The position numbers were made by a program, and so were the translations under genes. This document shows, one piece after another, positions 1 to 7,638 of a stretch of DNA of 64,000 bases (position 1 is its first letter; the number at the start of each line of letters is the position of its first letter). The DNA is from Streptomyces sp. NRRL F-5135 (GTDB lineage: Bacteria; Actinomycetota; Actinomycetes; Streptomycetales; Streptomycetaceae). The stretch covers positions 1-64,000 of the forward strand of contig NZ_JOHR01000003.1 in the NCBI RefSeq assembly GCF_000719775.1. Direction: 5' to 3'. The notes beneath the pieces are model-generated. The model was given only the letters and a program-made list of their open reading frames with translations. It had not been told where the DNA came from and made no database searches.

Positions 1-249
1 GTCCGGGCGCAGGGACGGGAAGGACAGGCGTGCGGCATCGGTGAACAGGACCCAGGTGAGCGTGGTCTCCGCCACCGCCTTGACCGCCTCGCGGGACGGG
101 GCCGGGCCCAGCTCGCCGAAGCCCTGGTGCATCAGGAAGCCGACGAGGACGAAGACCACGGGTGCGGTGAGTTCGATCTTCGCCACCCGCCGGGAGCACA
201 GTCCCCATCCGAAGAGGAGGGCCAGCACAACCGAGTAGGTCGCGTCCAC
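1..249 (-). CDS. Na+/H+ antiporter (CPA1-like), N-terminal part, cut by window edge
   Basis: Only the first 83 codons are inside the window; the gene continues past its left edge. The start is a GTG at 249 with GGGAGGAAG about nine bases upstream. The peptide opens with a hydrophobic segment (VVLALLFGWG), a second one (APVVFVLVGFLM), and then WVLFTDAARL followed by a proline. This layout, with an F-T/S-D motif after the second or third helix, is usual at the N-terminus of bacterial NhaP-type cation:proton antiporters in the cytoplasmic membrane. No short overlap ties it to the gene at 455, so it is probably a separate unit. Family assignment is moderate because the transport core lies outside. 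Confidence 0.6.
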   Translation of the reverse strand, partial: MDATYSVVLALLFGWGLCSRRVAKIELTAPVVFVLVGFLMHQGFGELGPAPSREAVKAVAETTLTWVLFTDAARLSFPSLRPD

Positions 250-300
250 CGGCGTCTTCCTCCCGACCAGGCATCCGTTCGGCGGCCGGTGCCCCGGATG

Positions 301-330
301 ACGGGGTGCCCGACCACGGGGTGCCCGACC
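301..330. repeat. Perfect tandem 15-bp direct repeat
   Basis: ACGGGGTGCCCGACC occurs twice in direct succession (301-315 and 316-330), 50-80 bases upstream of the antiporter start. It could be a paired regulator site or a simple duplication; the sequence alone does not decide. Confidence 0.6.
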
Positions 331-454
331 GCCGGCCACGGCCGTCACCACCGTAGGAGCCATCGACCGGTCCTGACCGGACCGCGCCGGGCGGACGGCC
401 CGGTGTCACCCGAAGGGCACGGCGAACGCCGCCCGCCGCTCAGGGCACCGGGAC

Positions 455-2023
455 TCAGCCGGGTTCCATGTACGAACGCCGGAAGATCCTGGTGTGGTCG
501 AGGCCGTCGGGCCGGATCAGGCCGGAGGCCCGGGCGACCGCGGCCTCCAGAGCCCCACTGGTGTTCACCACGGTCGCTTCCGGCCACGGATCGGCTGTCG
601 TCGCCAGGGCGTCGACGACGGCGGGCCCGGCGTCGGACGGTCCCGGCGGACGTTCGCTCAGCCGTCGGGCCGTCAGTTCGGACGGCACCTCGCAGCGCAA
701 CGCGATCACATCGGCGCTGCACCGCTCGGCCGCCCGGGCGGCGGCGGCCCGGTGCGCCCCGTCCGTCCACGTGGCGTCGAGGACCACCGACTCCCCGGCG
801 GACAGCAGCGTCGAGGCACGGCCGACGAGCGTGTCGTAGGTGCGCCGCGTCCACTCGGCTGTGTAGATGCCCTCTCCGTACGCGGCCGGCGCGGCCCGGT
901 CCGGTGGGATCCCGGCCAGTTCCTTGCGCAGCCGGTCGCTGCTCAGCAGGGTGAAGCCGAACCGGTCGGCGAGCGCGCCGGCGAGGGTGGACTTGCCGCT
1001 GGCGGGAAGACCGCCGACCAGGACGAGTCGCACCGCCGACGTGCGCAGGTGACGCGTCGTGAGGTCCGCCAGTCGTTCCGCGTCGGAGTGTGAGACGCCC
1101 AGACCTTGGTGGGCCTGGAAGAGGGAGACCTTGGCGCGGACGAACGCGCGGTAGGCGACGTAGTGGTGGCGCAGCGAGACGGGTGCGAAATCACCGGAGT
1201 ACTCGCTGTAGGCCGCGAGGAAGGCGGCGGCCGCGTCGGGGGCCCCGAGCCGCTCCAGATCCATGGTGAGGAAGGCGGCGTCGTCGAGTCCGTCGACGTA
1301 GCGCAGGCGATCGTCGAACTCCAGGCAGTCCAGGACACGGGGACCGTCGTCGAGACAGAAGATGTCCTGCGCCATCAGGTCGCCGTGCCCGTCCACCACC
1401 CGGCCTTCCCGGATGCGGACGTCGAACACGTCCTTCCTGCCCCGTAGATAGCGCCGGACGAGGTGCTCGATCTCGGCGAGCCCGCTCAGTGGCCGCTCGC
1501 CCAGTCCGCGCACCTGCTCGAAACTCGCCTCCCACCGGGCGAGCAACGCGTCACGAGTCCCCTCACGGTCGATCGTGGCAGACCGCGGTGAACGGGCGTG
1601 GCAGGCCGCCAGCAGCCTGGCAACCCCGCGCAGGGCGTCTCCCACCGGCGCGCCCACGCTCACCAGATGGGCCAGCCGGCGGGCCGTCGGCATGCGGCGC
1701 ATGACCACGACGGGCTCCGCCGGCCCGCCACGCGGAGGACCGAACTCCCCGAGCCCCTCGTACACGTCCGGTGAGAACCGCCGGTTCAGGGCGATCTCAC
1801 GGTCACACGCGGCACGCCGGGCCTCGACCGTCCGGAAGTCGAGAAACCCGAGATCGACGGGTTTCTTGACCTTGTAGGCCCTGTTCCCCACGAACACCAC
1901 CACCGCGGTGTGCGTCTCCGCCAGCCCCGCGCGGGCCGCCTCCGCCTCCGGAGGGACCCGGCCGCCCGTATCGGACGGCCGGGCGAACGCGTGCGCCGGA
2001 TCCGGGGAAGTCGCCGGTGCCAT
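455..2023 (-). CDS. Bifunctional phosphotransferase-like / P-loop kinase (AAA) protein
   Basis: A 522-residue two-domain protein. The N-terminal half looks like an aminoglycoside/choline-phosphotransferase fold: an early VFVGNRAYKVKKP strand with the nucleotide-binding lysine, then HGDLMAQDIF and LDCLEFDDRLRYVD as catalytic and metal loops. The C-terminal half is a separate P-loop kinase with Walker A GGLPASGKST (Lys about 344) and later DATW and RCEVP segments typical of adenylylsulfate- or gluconate-kinase-like folds. I chose the ATG at 2023 (GAGGTGA in front) over an upstream frame-open start at 2101. Such fusions are widespread in actinobacteria; the substrate is unknown. In mycobacteria homologues lie in the dormancy (DosR) regulon, which fits the hydrogenase operon upstream of it here. 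Confidence 0.75.
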   Translation of the reverse strand: MAPATSPDPAHAFARPSDTGGRVPPEAEAARAGLAETHTAVVVFVGNRAYKVKKPVDLGFLDFRTVEARRAACDREIALNRRFSPDVYEGLGEFGPPRGGPAEPVVVMRRMPTARRLAHLVSVGAPVGDALRGVARLLAACHARSPRSATIDREGTRDALLARWEASFEQVRGLGERPLSGLAEIEHLVRRYLRGRKDVFDVRIREGRVVDGHGDLMAQDIFCLDDGPRVLDCLEFDDRLRYVDGLDDAAFLTMDLERLGAPDAAAAFLAAYSEYSGDFAPVSLRHHYVAYRAFVRAKVSLFQAHQGLGVSHSDAERLADLTTRHLRTSAVRLVLVGGLPASGKSTLAGALADRFGFTLLSSDRLRKELAGIPPDRAAPAAYGEGIYTAEWTRRTYDTLVGRASTLLSAGESVVLDATWTDGAHRAAAARAAERCSADVIALRCEVPSELTARRLSERPPGPSDAGPAVVDALATTADPWPEATVVNTSGALEAAVARASGLIRPDGLDHTRIFRRSYMEPG

Positions 2024-2075
2024 GCCCTCACCTCGATCGCCCTCGGCCCGAACGCTCGTGACGAGCCGTGATCCC

Positions 2076-2095
2076 GGCCCGCGTACTTCCGGGCC
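2076..2095. promoter_or_regulatory. 20-bp palindrome upstream of the kinase fusion gene
   Basis: GGCCCG, eight bases, CGGGCC: a perfect 6-bp inverted repeat about 53 bases upstream of the start at 2023. Position and length suit a dimeric regulator such as a DevR/DosR-type response regulator, but that identity is a guess. Confidence 0.35.
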
Positions 2096-2201
2096 TGCCA
2101 CTCATGGTGGTGCAGCGGTCCGGACGCCGCACGCCGGGGGAGCGGCCCCGGGAGGGGGCGGATCGAGGACCGCTGGTGACCACACGGAATCCCGAGGTAC
2201 C

Positions 2202-3557
2202 TCACCGGTGTCCCCTGCCTCTGGATCGGTCGACGTCCAGGTCGAGGAAGTGGGCGGAGCAGGAGATGCACGGGTCGTGATTGCGGATGGCCCGCTCGCA
2301 CAAGCGGGTCAGTTCGGCGTCGGTGGCGTCACCGTGCCGCAGCCGGTCCTGCACCACCCGGCGGAGGTCTTCCTCGATGGCGCGCTGGTTCTGGGACGTG
2401 GGCGGGACGAGGCAGGCTTCGGTGACGAGCCCGTCGGCGTCCAGGGTGTAGCGGTGATAGAGGGTGCCGCGCGGTGCCTCGGTGGCGCCGTGGCCGACTC
2501 CGGCTCGCGGGGGTACGTCCATGGCGGGCCGGGGCGGAGGCTCGTAGGCGTCGATCAGACGCAGCGCCTCTTCCACGGCGTAGAGGACTTCGACGGCGCG
2601 GACGACGATGCTCCGGAAGGGGTTGCGGCAGATCGTTCCGGAGGAGGGATCGGCCAGTCCGGCCGCTCGGGCCGCTTCCCGGACGGTGGGCGGGAGCTGA
2701 TGGCCGCTGATGGCGTACCGGGCCAGTGCGCCGGTGAGGTGCCGTCGGCCGTCCAGGTGGGCCTGGAGCGCGGTGGAGTGGCGTACCTGCTCCTCGATCA
2801 CGTGAGTGGTGAAGTCGGGGAGGGGGAACGCCCACGTGCGGCCTCCGCCGTCGTGGGGCAGCACGGTGGGCGTGCCCCTCTCGATGGCGTACGTGCCCGG
2901 TTCATTGAGGGCGAGCAGGTCGGCATCGCACTCGGCGTCGGGGAAGTCGAAGCCGGCCACCCAGGCGACGGTTTCGAGGGCGTCGTCGAGCGCCTGCCGC
3001 AGGCGCTCGGCCAATTGTCGCAGTTCGGTACGCGCGGGGACGCGGTGGAAGCCGCCGACGCGCATGTTGACGGGGTGGATGGCCCGGCCTCCGAGGAACT
3101 CGACGATGGCGTTGCCGGCCTGCTTGAGTCGCAGACCCCGTTCGACGTCGGTGCGGTGGGTGCGGGAGAGAGCGATCGCGTCGTCACAGCCGAGGAAGTC
3201 GGGCGCGTGGAGCAGGTAGATGTGCAGGGTGTGGCTCTCGATCCACTCGCCGCAGTACAGCAGTCGCCTCAGCGCGGCCAGTCCCGCGTCGACGGTGACG
3301 CCGCAGGCGTCCTCGACCGCGTGGCAGGCACTGGTCTGGTAGGCGATGGGACAGATGCCGCACACACGCGAAGTCAGGTCCGGCGGTTCCGTGTGCCGGC
3401 GGCCGCGCAGGAACGCCTCGAAGAAGCGCGGGGGCTCGTAGATCCGCAGCCGGGCCTCGGTCACGGTGCCGTTGCTGATCATCAGCCGTAGCGCCGCCTC
3501 ACCTTCGACGCGGGCGAGGGCGCCGACACGGAGGACGCGTGCGCCGCGGCGCGTCAT
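2202..3557 (-). CDS. hyhL: [NiFe]-hydrogenase large (alpha) subunit, group 3b
   Basis: Carries the Ni-Fe active site of a cytoplasmic NADP-linked hydrogenase. The proximal cysteine motif is RVCGICPIAY near residue 64. The distal motif DPCISCSAH lies close to the C-terminus, followed by a short tail (FLDLDVDRSRGRGHR). In this enzyme class the tail is cut off after the His by a dedicated endopeptidase once nickel is inserted; the likely one starts at 7464. The protein is 451 residues, usual for group 3b. The ATG at 3557 overlaps the stop of the small-subunit gene (ATGA), so the two are translationally coupled; a longer open frame to 3854 lies inside that gene and is not the start. It is the last gene of the hydrogenase operon. 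Hyp nickel-insertion genes are not in the window. Confidence 0.93.
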   Translation of the reverse strand: MTRRGARVLRVGALARVEGEAALRLMISNGTVTEARLRIYEPPRFFEAFLRGRRHTEPPDLTSRVCGICPIAYQTSACHAVEDACGVTVDAGLAALRRLLYCGEWIESHTLHIYLLHAPDFLGCDDAIALSRTHRTDVERGLRLKQAGNAIVEFLGGRAIHPVNMRVGGFHRVPARTELRQLAERLRQALDDALETVAWVAGFDFPDAECDADLLALNEPGTYAIERGTPTVLPHDGGGRTWAFPLPDFTTHVIEEQVRHSTALQAHLDGRRHLTGALARYAISGHQLPPTVREAARAAGLADPSSGTICRNPFRSIVVRAVEVLYAVEEALRLIDAYEPPPRPAMDVPPRAGVGHGATEAPRGTLYHRYTLDADGLVTEACLVPPTSQNQRAIEEDLRRVVQDRLRHGDATDAELTRLCERAIRNHDPCISCSAHFLDLDVDRSRGRGHR

Positions 3558-4360
3558 GACGACGTCCCCTCTTCTCTGTCGCCGAGTTCGCCGGGTGGCT
3601 CGATCGCCGCGAAGTCGCGGGTGTTGAAGGTGTGCAGAAAACGGAGAATGTCCTCGTCGCTCATGCCGTCGCCGCGGAGCAGCGGAATCATGGCGGGCAT
3701 GTTCGTCGACGCCGACGGGCCGAAGCAGCCGTAGCACCCCCGATCGTAAGCCGGGCACAGCGCTCCGCATCCCGCGTGCGTCACCGGCCCCAGGCACGGG
3801 ATGCCGCGTGCGACGGGGAGGCAGGTGATGCCGCGGCGTTTGCAGGCGAAGCACACACTGTGGTTCGGGATGTCGGGCCGGCGACCGGCGAGGAAAGCGG
3901 TGATGACTTCGAGCAGTTGTCCACGGTCGATAGGACAGCCACGCAACTCGAAGTCGACGGGGACATGGGCCGAGATGGGCGTGGAGGTGGCGAGAGTCTC
4001 GATGTATTCGGGTCTCGCGTACACGGTCGCGCGGAACTCGGCGACGTCGGCGAAGTCGCGCAGGGCCTGGACACCGCCCGCCGTCGCGCAGGCGCCGATG
4101 GTGACGAGATGACGGGATTCGGCACGGATGCGCCGGACACGTTCGAGGTGTTCCGGTGTGGAGACCGAGCCCTCGACGAGCGACAGGTCGTACGGACCCG
4201 GCCGGATGTCACTCGACGCCTCGACGAAATGGGCGATCTCGATCTCGGCGGCCAGCGGCAACAACTCGTCCTCGCAGTCCAGCAGGGTCAGCTGGCAACC
4301 GTCGCAGGAGGCGAACTTGAACACGCCGAGCCGCGGGCGGAGACGCTGGGGCCCGCTCAT
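3554..4360 (-). CDS. hyhS: [NiFe]-hydrogenase small (delta) subunit, FeS protein
   Basis: A 268-residue iron-sulfur subunit that wires the active site to the diaphorase. It opens with FASCDGCQLTLLD, the CxxCQ signature of small subunits binding the proximal cluster, has an intermediate IGACATAGGVQ loop, and in the C-terminal half CFACKRRGITC, CLGPVTHAGCGALCP and GCYGCFG, ligands for further [4Fe-4S] clusters. There is no Tat signal peptide, so the enzyme is cytoplasmic, as expected for group 3. The ATG at 4360 follows the stop of the gamma-subunit gene by one base; upstream in-frame codons lie inside that gene and were discarded. Confidence 0.93.
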   Translation of the reverse strand: MSGPQRLRPRLGVFKFASCDGCQLTLLDCEDELLPLAAEIEIAHFVEASSDIRPGPYDLSLVEGSVSTPEHLERVRRIRAESRHLVTIGACATAGGVQALRDFADVAEFRATVYARPEYIETLATSTPISAHVPVDFELRGCPIDRGQLLEVITAFLAGRRPDIPNHSVCFACKRRGITCLPVARGIPCLGPVTHAGCGALCPAYDRGCYGCFGPSASTNMPAMIPLLRGDGMSDEDILRFLHTFNTRDFAAIEPPGELGDREEGTSS

Positions 4361-4361
4361 G

Positions 4362-5168
4362 TCACAGCTCCCGGACCGCGAGCAGGGGCTGCGCGCGGTC
4401 GTAGCCGACGACGGGACCGTCCCGGCACAGGAGCAGGGGGCCGAGTTGGCAGTGACCACAGTGCCCGGTGGCACAGTGCATGTTTCGTTCCAGAGAGACA
4501 CGGATGTGCCGCGCCGGTACACCACGGTGCAGCAACTCGCGGGCGGTGGCACGGATCATCACTTCGGGGCCGCAGACGAAGGCGGTGGTGTCGTGCGGTG
4601 TGAACGTCGCCTGATCCAGCAAGGTGGTCACCACCCCGACCTGACCGCGCCAATCCGTCCCCGCACGGTCCACCGTCACACCGCAGTACGGGCGTGCCCA
4701 GCCCTCCAGTTCGTCTCGGTACAGCAGGTCCTCGGGTGTGCGGGCACCGATGAGGACGTTCAGCCGGCCGTGACGGTGGGGCATCGACACCACCGCCTGC
4801 ACGAGTGGCCTCAGCGGAGCGAGACCGATGCCACCCGCGACCACGAGCAGATCGCGTCCGGCGGCGGTCGCCAGGTCCCAGCCGGTGCCGAACGGGCCCC
4901 GCACCCCTACGTGCGCCCCCGGGCGGACGGCGCACAGAGCGCGCGACACCGCTCCCACCCCGCGGATGGTGTGGGTCAGGACGCCGTCCCGGAGGCCGGC
5001 GACGGACACCGGGATCTCACCGACCCCGAAGGCGTACAGCATGGCGAACTGCCCCGGGCGGAAGGCCGGCAGCGCTCCATCGCCGACCGGTAGCAGTTCG
5101 ACCGTGCGGGTGTCGGTGGTCTCGGCCCGGTTGCCGACCACTCGGTAGGGGAGGGGGACCGCGGTCAC
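4362..5168 (-). CDS. hyhG: Hydrogenase gamma subunit, FAD/NAD(P)-binding oxidoreductase
   Basis: A 268-residue ferredoxin-reductase-like subunit that exchanges electrons between NAD(P)H and the FeS chain. The FAD-binding half has RPGQFAMLYAFGVGEIPVS, the R-x-x-S/Y type flavin loop. The NAD(P) half has VAGGIGLAPLRPLV and the later CGPEVM motif. A C-terminal cluster MHCATGHCGHCQLGP supplies four Cys-type ligands for a [2Fe-2S] centre, as in sulfhydrogenase gamma and dihydroorotate dehydrogenase electron-transfer subunits. The start is the GTG at 5168, whose GTGA overlaps the stop of the preceding gene; the frame stays open to 5396, but that part is inside the neighbour. Confidence 0.9.
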   Translation of the reverse strand: MTAVPLPYRVVGNRAETTDTRTVELLPVGDGALPAFRPGQFAMLYAFGVGEIPVSVAGLRDGVLTHTIRGVGAVSRALCAVRPGAHVGVRGPFGTGWDLATAAGRDLLVVAGGIGLAPLRPLVQAVVSMPHRHGRLNVLIGARTPEDLLYRDELEGWARPYCGVTVDRAGTDWRGQVGVVTTLLDQATFTPHDTTAFVCGPEVMIRATARELLHRGVPARHIRVSLERNMHCATGHCGHCQLGPLLLCRDGPVVGYDRAQPLLAVREL

Positions 5169-5620
5169 TGGTCCGACCCGCTTCCGTACGGTCCGTAGAG
5201 GTCCAGCAGCCGGGTGCGGGCGGCTCGCAGGCGGCGGCCGATGACCTCCACGACATAGGTGAGCAGCGCGTGGTCGAGTTCGTGATCGCGGGCGCACAGG
5301 GCGAGGACCTCGGCGGCGCTGAATTCCCAGGCGCGTACCGGACTCGCCGCCTCCGCGCCCAGGTGCCACTGGTGTGGCGGGCACAGCCAGGACCACCCGA
5401 GCAACCGGCCTTCGCCGAGGGTCTCGACGACGGCGGCCCGGCGTCCCGGGACATGGATGTCGAGGTTGACGGTGCCGGTGCGGATCAACCAGAACCGGTC
5501 GGCCCGGCTGCCCTCCTCGAAGATCCTCGCGTCGACGGGGAACGAGACCTCACGGCCCAGCTCCATGAGCCGTTCGCGGGACCCTTCGGGGATGGCGGCG
5601 AGGAGACCGACGCGCTTCAC
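5165..5620 (-). CDS. Cyclic-nucleotide-binding-domain protein in hydrogenase operon
   Basis: A 151-residue stand-alone Crp/cNMP-type beta-barrel domain. FPVDARIFEEGSRADRFWLIRTG is the usual opening of the barrel (seen around residues 29-51), followed by a short LGEGRLLGWSWL phosphate-cassette-like turn and a C-terminal helix that ends without a helix-turn-helix, so it is probably not a transcription factor. The GTG at 5620 overlaps the beta-subunit stop and its own stop overlaps the gamma-subunit start (GTGA at both ends), so it is made with the enzyme. It may be a redox- or ligand-responsive modulator or assembly factor. The canonical arginine-containing cassette for cAMP is not obvious, so the ligand is open. 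Confidence 0.8.
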   Translation of the reverse strand: MKRVGLLAAIPEGSRERLMELGREVSFPVDARIFEEGSRADRFWLIRTGTVNLDIHVPGRRAAVVETLGEGRLLGWSWLCPPHQWHLGAEAASPVRAWEFSAAEVLALCARDHELDHALLTYVVEVIGRRLRAARTRLLDLYGPYGSGSDQ

Positions 5621-6795
5621 GGCGCTTCGTCCTTTCCCCCGGCTCGCCGGTCGAGGGCTTCCTGGTGCAGGGCGTGTGCCTCCTCGGTGATGTCGATCGC
5701 GACCGGACACCACACGAGGCAGCGACCGCATCCCACGCAGCCGGAGCTGTCGAACTGGTCCCACCAGGTGCCCAGTTTGTGGGTGAGCCACTGCCGGTAG
5801 CGGCTGCGCGGGGACGTACGGACGGAGCCCCCGGGCAGGTGGGTGAAGTCGAGGTCGTAGCACGATTCCCAGCGCCGCCAGCGCTCGGCGTGGTCTCCGG
5901 TCAGATCGGTGACATCCTCCGTGGTGGTGCAGAAGCACGTCGGGCAGGCCATGGTGCAGTTGCCGCAGGTCAGACAGCGGGCGGCGACGTCGTCCCAGCG
6001 TTCGGCCGTCAGGCTGTCCGCCATCAGGGCGCGCAGGTCCACGGGTGGCATGGTGCGCCCCATCCGTCCGGCGGCGGCCTCGACGTCCTCGCGGGCCCGC
6101 GTGCGAGTGACGTCGTCGGCGGGTCGCCGCGGCAGGCTCCGCAGGACCTCCGCGCCTCGAGCGGTGCCGGCCCGGGCCAGGAAGCGGTGCCCGGCACTGT
6201 CCAGGACTTCGGTCAGAGCCAGGTCGTAGCCGGGCTGGGCGGCGGGGCCGGTGCCCATGGAGACGCAGAAGCAGGTGGCGCCCGGCTCGGTGCACTCGAC
6301 CAGTACCAGGAAAGCGCCGGAGCGGCGCTCCTCGTAGGCGTCGTCCCGGTGCCGGCCGCCCGTCATGACCCGGTCCTGAATCTGAATCGCCCTCAGGTCG
6401 CAGGGCCGTACGCCCAAGAAGGCGAACGAGGTGGGCTCGGGGCGCTCGGCACGGACCGTCACCCCACCGTCCGGGCCACGGTCCGCGCTCCACTGCCGCA
6501 CCCGCTCGGGATGCAGGAAGTTCTTCCAGGACTGCGGTCCGGCGCTGTGGGCGAAGGCCGCGGTGTCGGACCGCCGCCTGATCCGGTAATGGCCGGCCTC
6601 CAGCTCCACCCCCCAGCCGTAGGGCAGTTCGTCGGCGGATTCGAGTTCGGCCAGTACGACGGCGCCGTCGCGTACGGTGGGGCCGATCACTGTACGTCCT
6701 CGGGCGCGCAGTTCCCGTACGAGCGCCCCGACGCCTTCGCCGTCCAGCACACAGGCGGGGCTGTCGGCGTCCGGCGGTACTGCCACGGCGGTCAT
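5617..6795 (-). CDS. hyhB: Hydrogenase beta subunit, 4Fe-4S ferredoxin-type
   Basis: A 392-residue FeS subunit of the sulfhydrogenase type. The N-terminal two thirds contain FLGVRPCDLRAI and CTEPGATCFCVSMGTGP, and the C-terminal third has two [4Fe-4S] motifs, CLTCGNCTMACPTCFC and CVGCGRCLVWCPV. It passes electrons between the gamma flavoprotein and the delta subunit. The ATG at 6795 has GGAGAGG in front; codons back to 6864 stay open but lack a ribosome site. It is the first structural gene after the protease gene, with a 165-base gap that may hold its own promoter. Confidence 0.9.
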   Translation of the reverse strand: MTAVAVPPDADSPACVLDGEGVGALVRELRARGRTVIGPTVRDGAVVLAELESADELPYGWGVELEAGHYRIRRRSDTAAFAHSAGPQSWKNFLHPERVRQWSADRGPDGGVTVRAERPEPTSFAFLGVRPCDLRAIQIQDRVMTGGRHRDDAYEERRSGAFLVLVECTEPGATCFCVSMGTGPAAQPGYDLALTEVLDSAGHRFLARAGTARGAEVLRSLPRRPADDVTRTRAREDVEAAAGRMGRTMPPVDLRALMADSLTAERWDDVAARCLTCGNCTMACPTCFCTTTEDVTDLTGDHAERWRRWESCYDLDFTHLPGGSVRTSPRSRYRQWLTHKLGTWWDQFDSSGCVGCGRCLVWCPVAIDITEEAHALHQEALDRRAGGKDEAP

Positions 6796-6815
6796 GGCCT
6801 CTCCTGCTCTCACTC

Positions 6816-6833
6816 GAGGGCGGTGCTGCCCTC
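6816..6833. promoter_or_regulatory. Inverted repeat in front of hyhB
   Basis: GAGGGC, six bases, GCCCTC lies 21-38 bases upstream of the beta-subunit start, inside the 165-base gap between the protease and hydrogenase genes. It could be an operator or an mRNA hairpin; no regulator is assigned. Confidence 0.3.
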
Positions 6834-6960
6834 TCAGCCTGACCACACCGCCGCAGGTCCGCACGCCGAGCAGGGCGGAGGAGGGCGAGCCGTCCGGGAG
6901 GCTCGGCGGGGGAGCCGGCCGGAGCCCACGGACAAGGTCTCCCCTCCCCGTCCCCCACTG

Positions 6961-7464
6961 TCACGCCTCGCCCTGAGCCCGGGCGAGGTACTGGGTGATC
7001 TCCTTCTCGATTCGTTCGGCGAGCGGGCCGACCGAGGCCGCGACGGCCGGGGTGAGCCCCGTTCCCGGAGAACCGTCCGCTCCTTCGATCGCGTAGACGA
7101 CGAGACACCCGGGCGTCCTGTCGAGCGCACGTGCCAGCTCGACCGCCGAGCCGAGGCCGAGCCCGTGGCTGCTCGCCGCGTCTCCGTGCCGGATCGGGTA
7201 CTCGCACGGCTCCAGCCGGTGGATCCGGCCCGGATGTCCGGGAAGTGCGAGGGCGGCGTCCACGACCACCGCCAGGGCGGCGCCCGCCCAGAGCTCGATC
7301 AGCCGTCCTGGTTCCCCGCCGCAGCACACCAGCCGAATTCCGGTCGGAAGGGCGCCGAGGACCGCACGCTCACGCAGCCGGGCGACGACCGAGGGACCCG
7401 CACCGTCGTCCCGTCGGAATTCGTTGCCGACTCCGATGACCGTGATGTGGTGGGGCATCGCCAT
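6961..7464 (-). CDS. Hydrogenase maturation endopeptidase (HycI/HoxW type)
   Basis: A 167-residue nickel-dependent C-terminal processing protease for the large subunit encoded downstream. It begins ITVIGVGNEFRRDDGAGP, the family signature in which the Glu and the following Asp contact nickel. DAALALPGHPGRIHR carries the second conserved Asp, and SSHGLGLGSAVELA the conserved His. The ATG at 7464 is preceded by CGGAG; a second ATG two codons later is less well placed. Cleavage of the alpha subunit after DPCISCSAH is the expected reaction. It leads the operon. Confidence 0.88.
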   Translation of the reverse strand: MAMPHHITVIGVGNEFRRDDGAGPSVVARLRERAVLGALPTGIRLVCCGGEPGRLIELWAGAALAVVVDAALALPGHPGRIHRLEPCEYPIRHGDAASSHGLGLGSAVELARALDRTPGCLVVYAIEGADGSPGTGLTPAVAASVGPLAERIEKEITQYLARAQGEA

Positions 7465-7638
7465 GGTTCGCTCCGGGTGTTTCGTGTCCCCTCCGGGACG
7501 GCCCCAGGGGAGGCGTGACGTGCTCACACGGATCCGCCGCTGCCGTGCGGGGCGTAGATCGTGCTGCCCTTGCCCGCCGCGTCACGTCGCCGAGAGGGAG
7601 CCGGTGGGACGCGGAGGAGAGGGGCGGGAGCTCCGAGG

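Noticed and set aside
1908..3491. Long plus-strand frame of 527 codons opposite the kinase and hydrogenase large subunit genes
   Set aside because: It is antisense to two genes with clear motifs; such long shadows are common in high-GC DNA.
2202..6795. High-affinity atmospheric (group 1h) uptake hydrogenase
   Set aside because: The presence of a diaphorase-like gamma subunit, a beta ferredoxin subunit and a small subunit without Tat signal fits group 3b instead.
5165..7327. 720-codon minus frame that seems to fuse the cNMP-domain protein to a large N-terminal region
   Set aside because: Only the last 151 codons carry the domain; the rest runs antiphase through the beta-subunit gene, and GTG 5620 has the coupling overlap.
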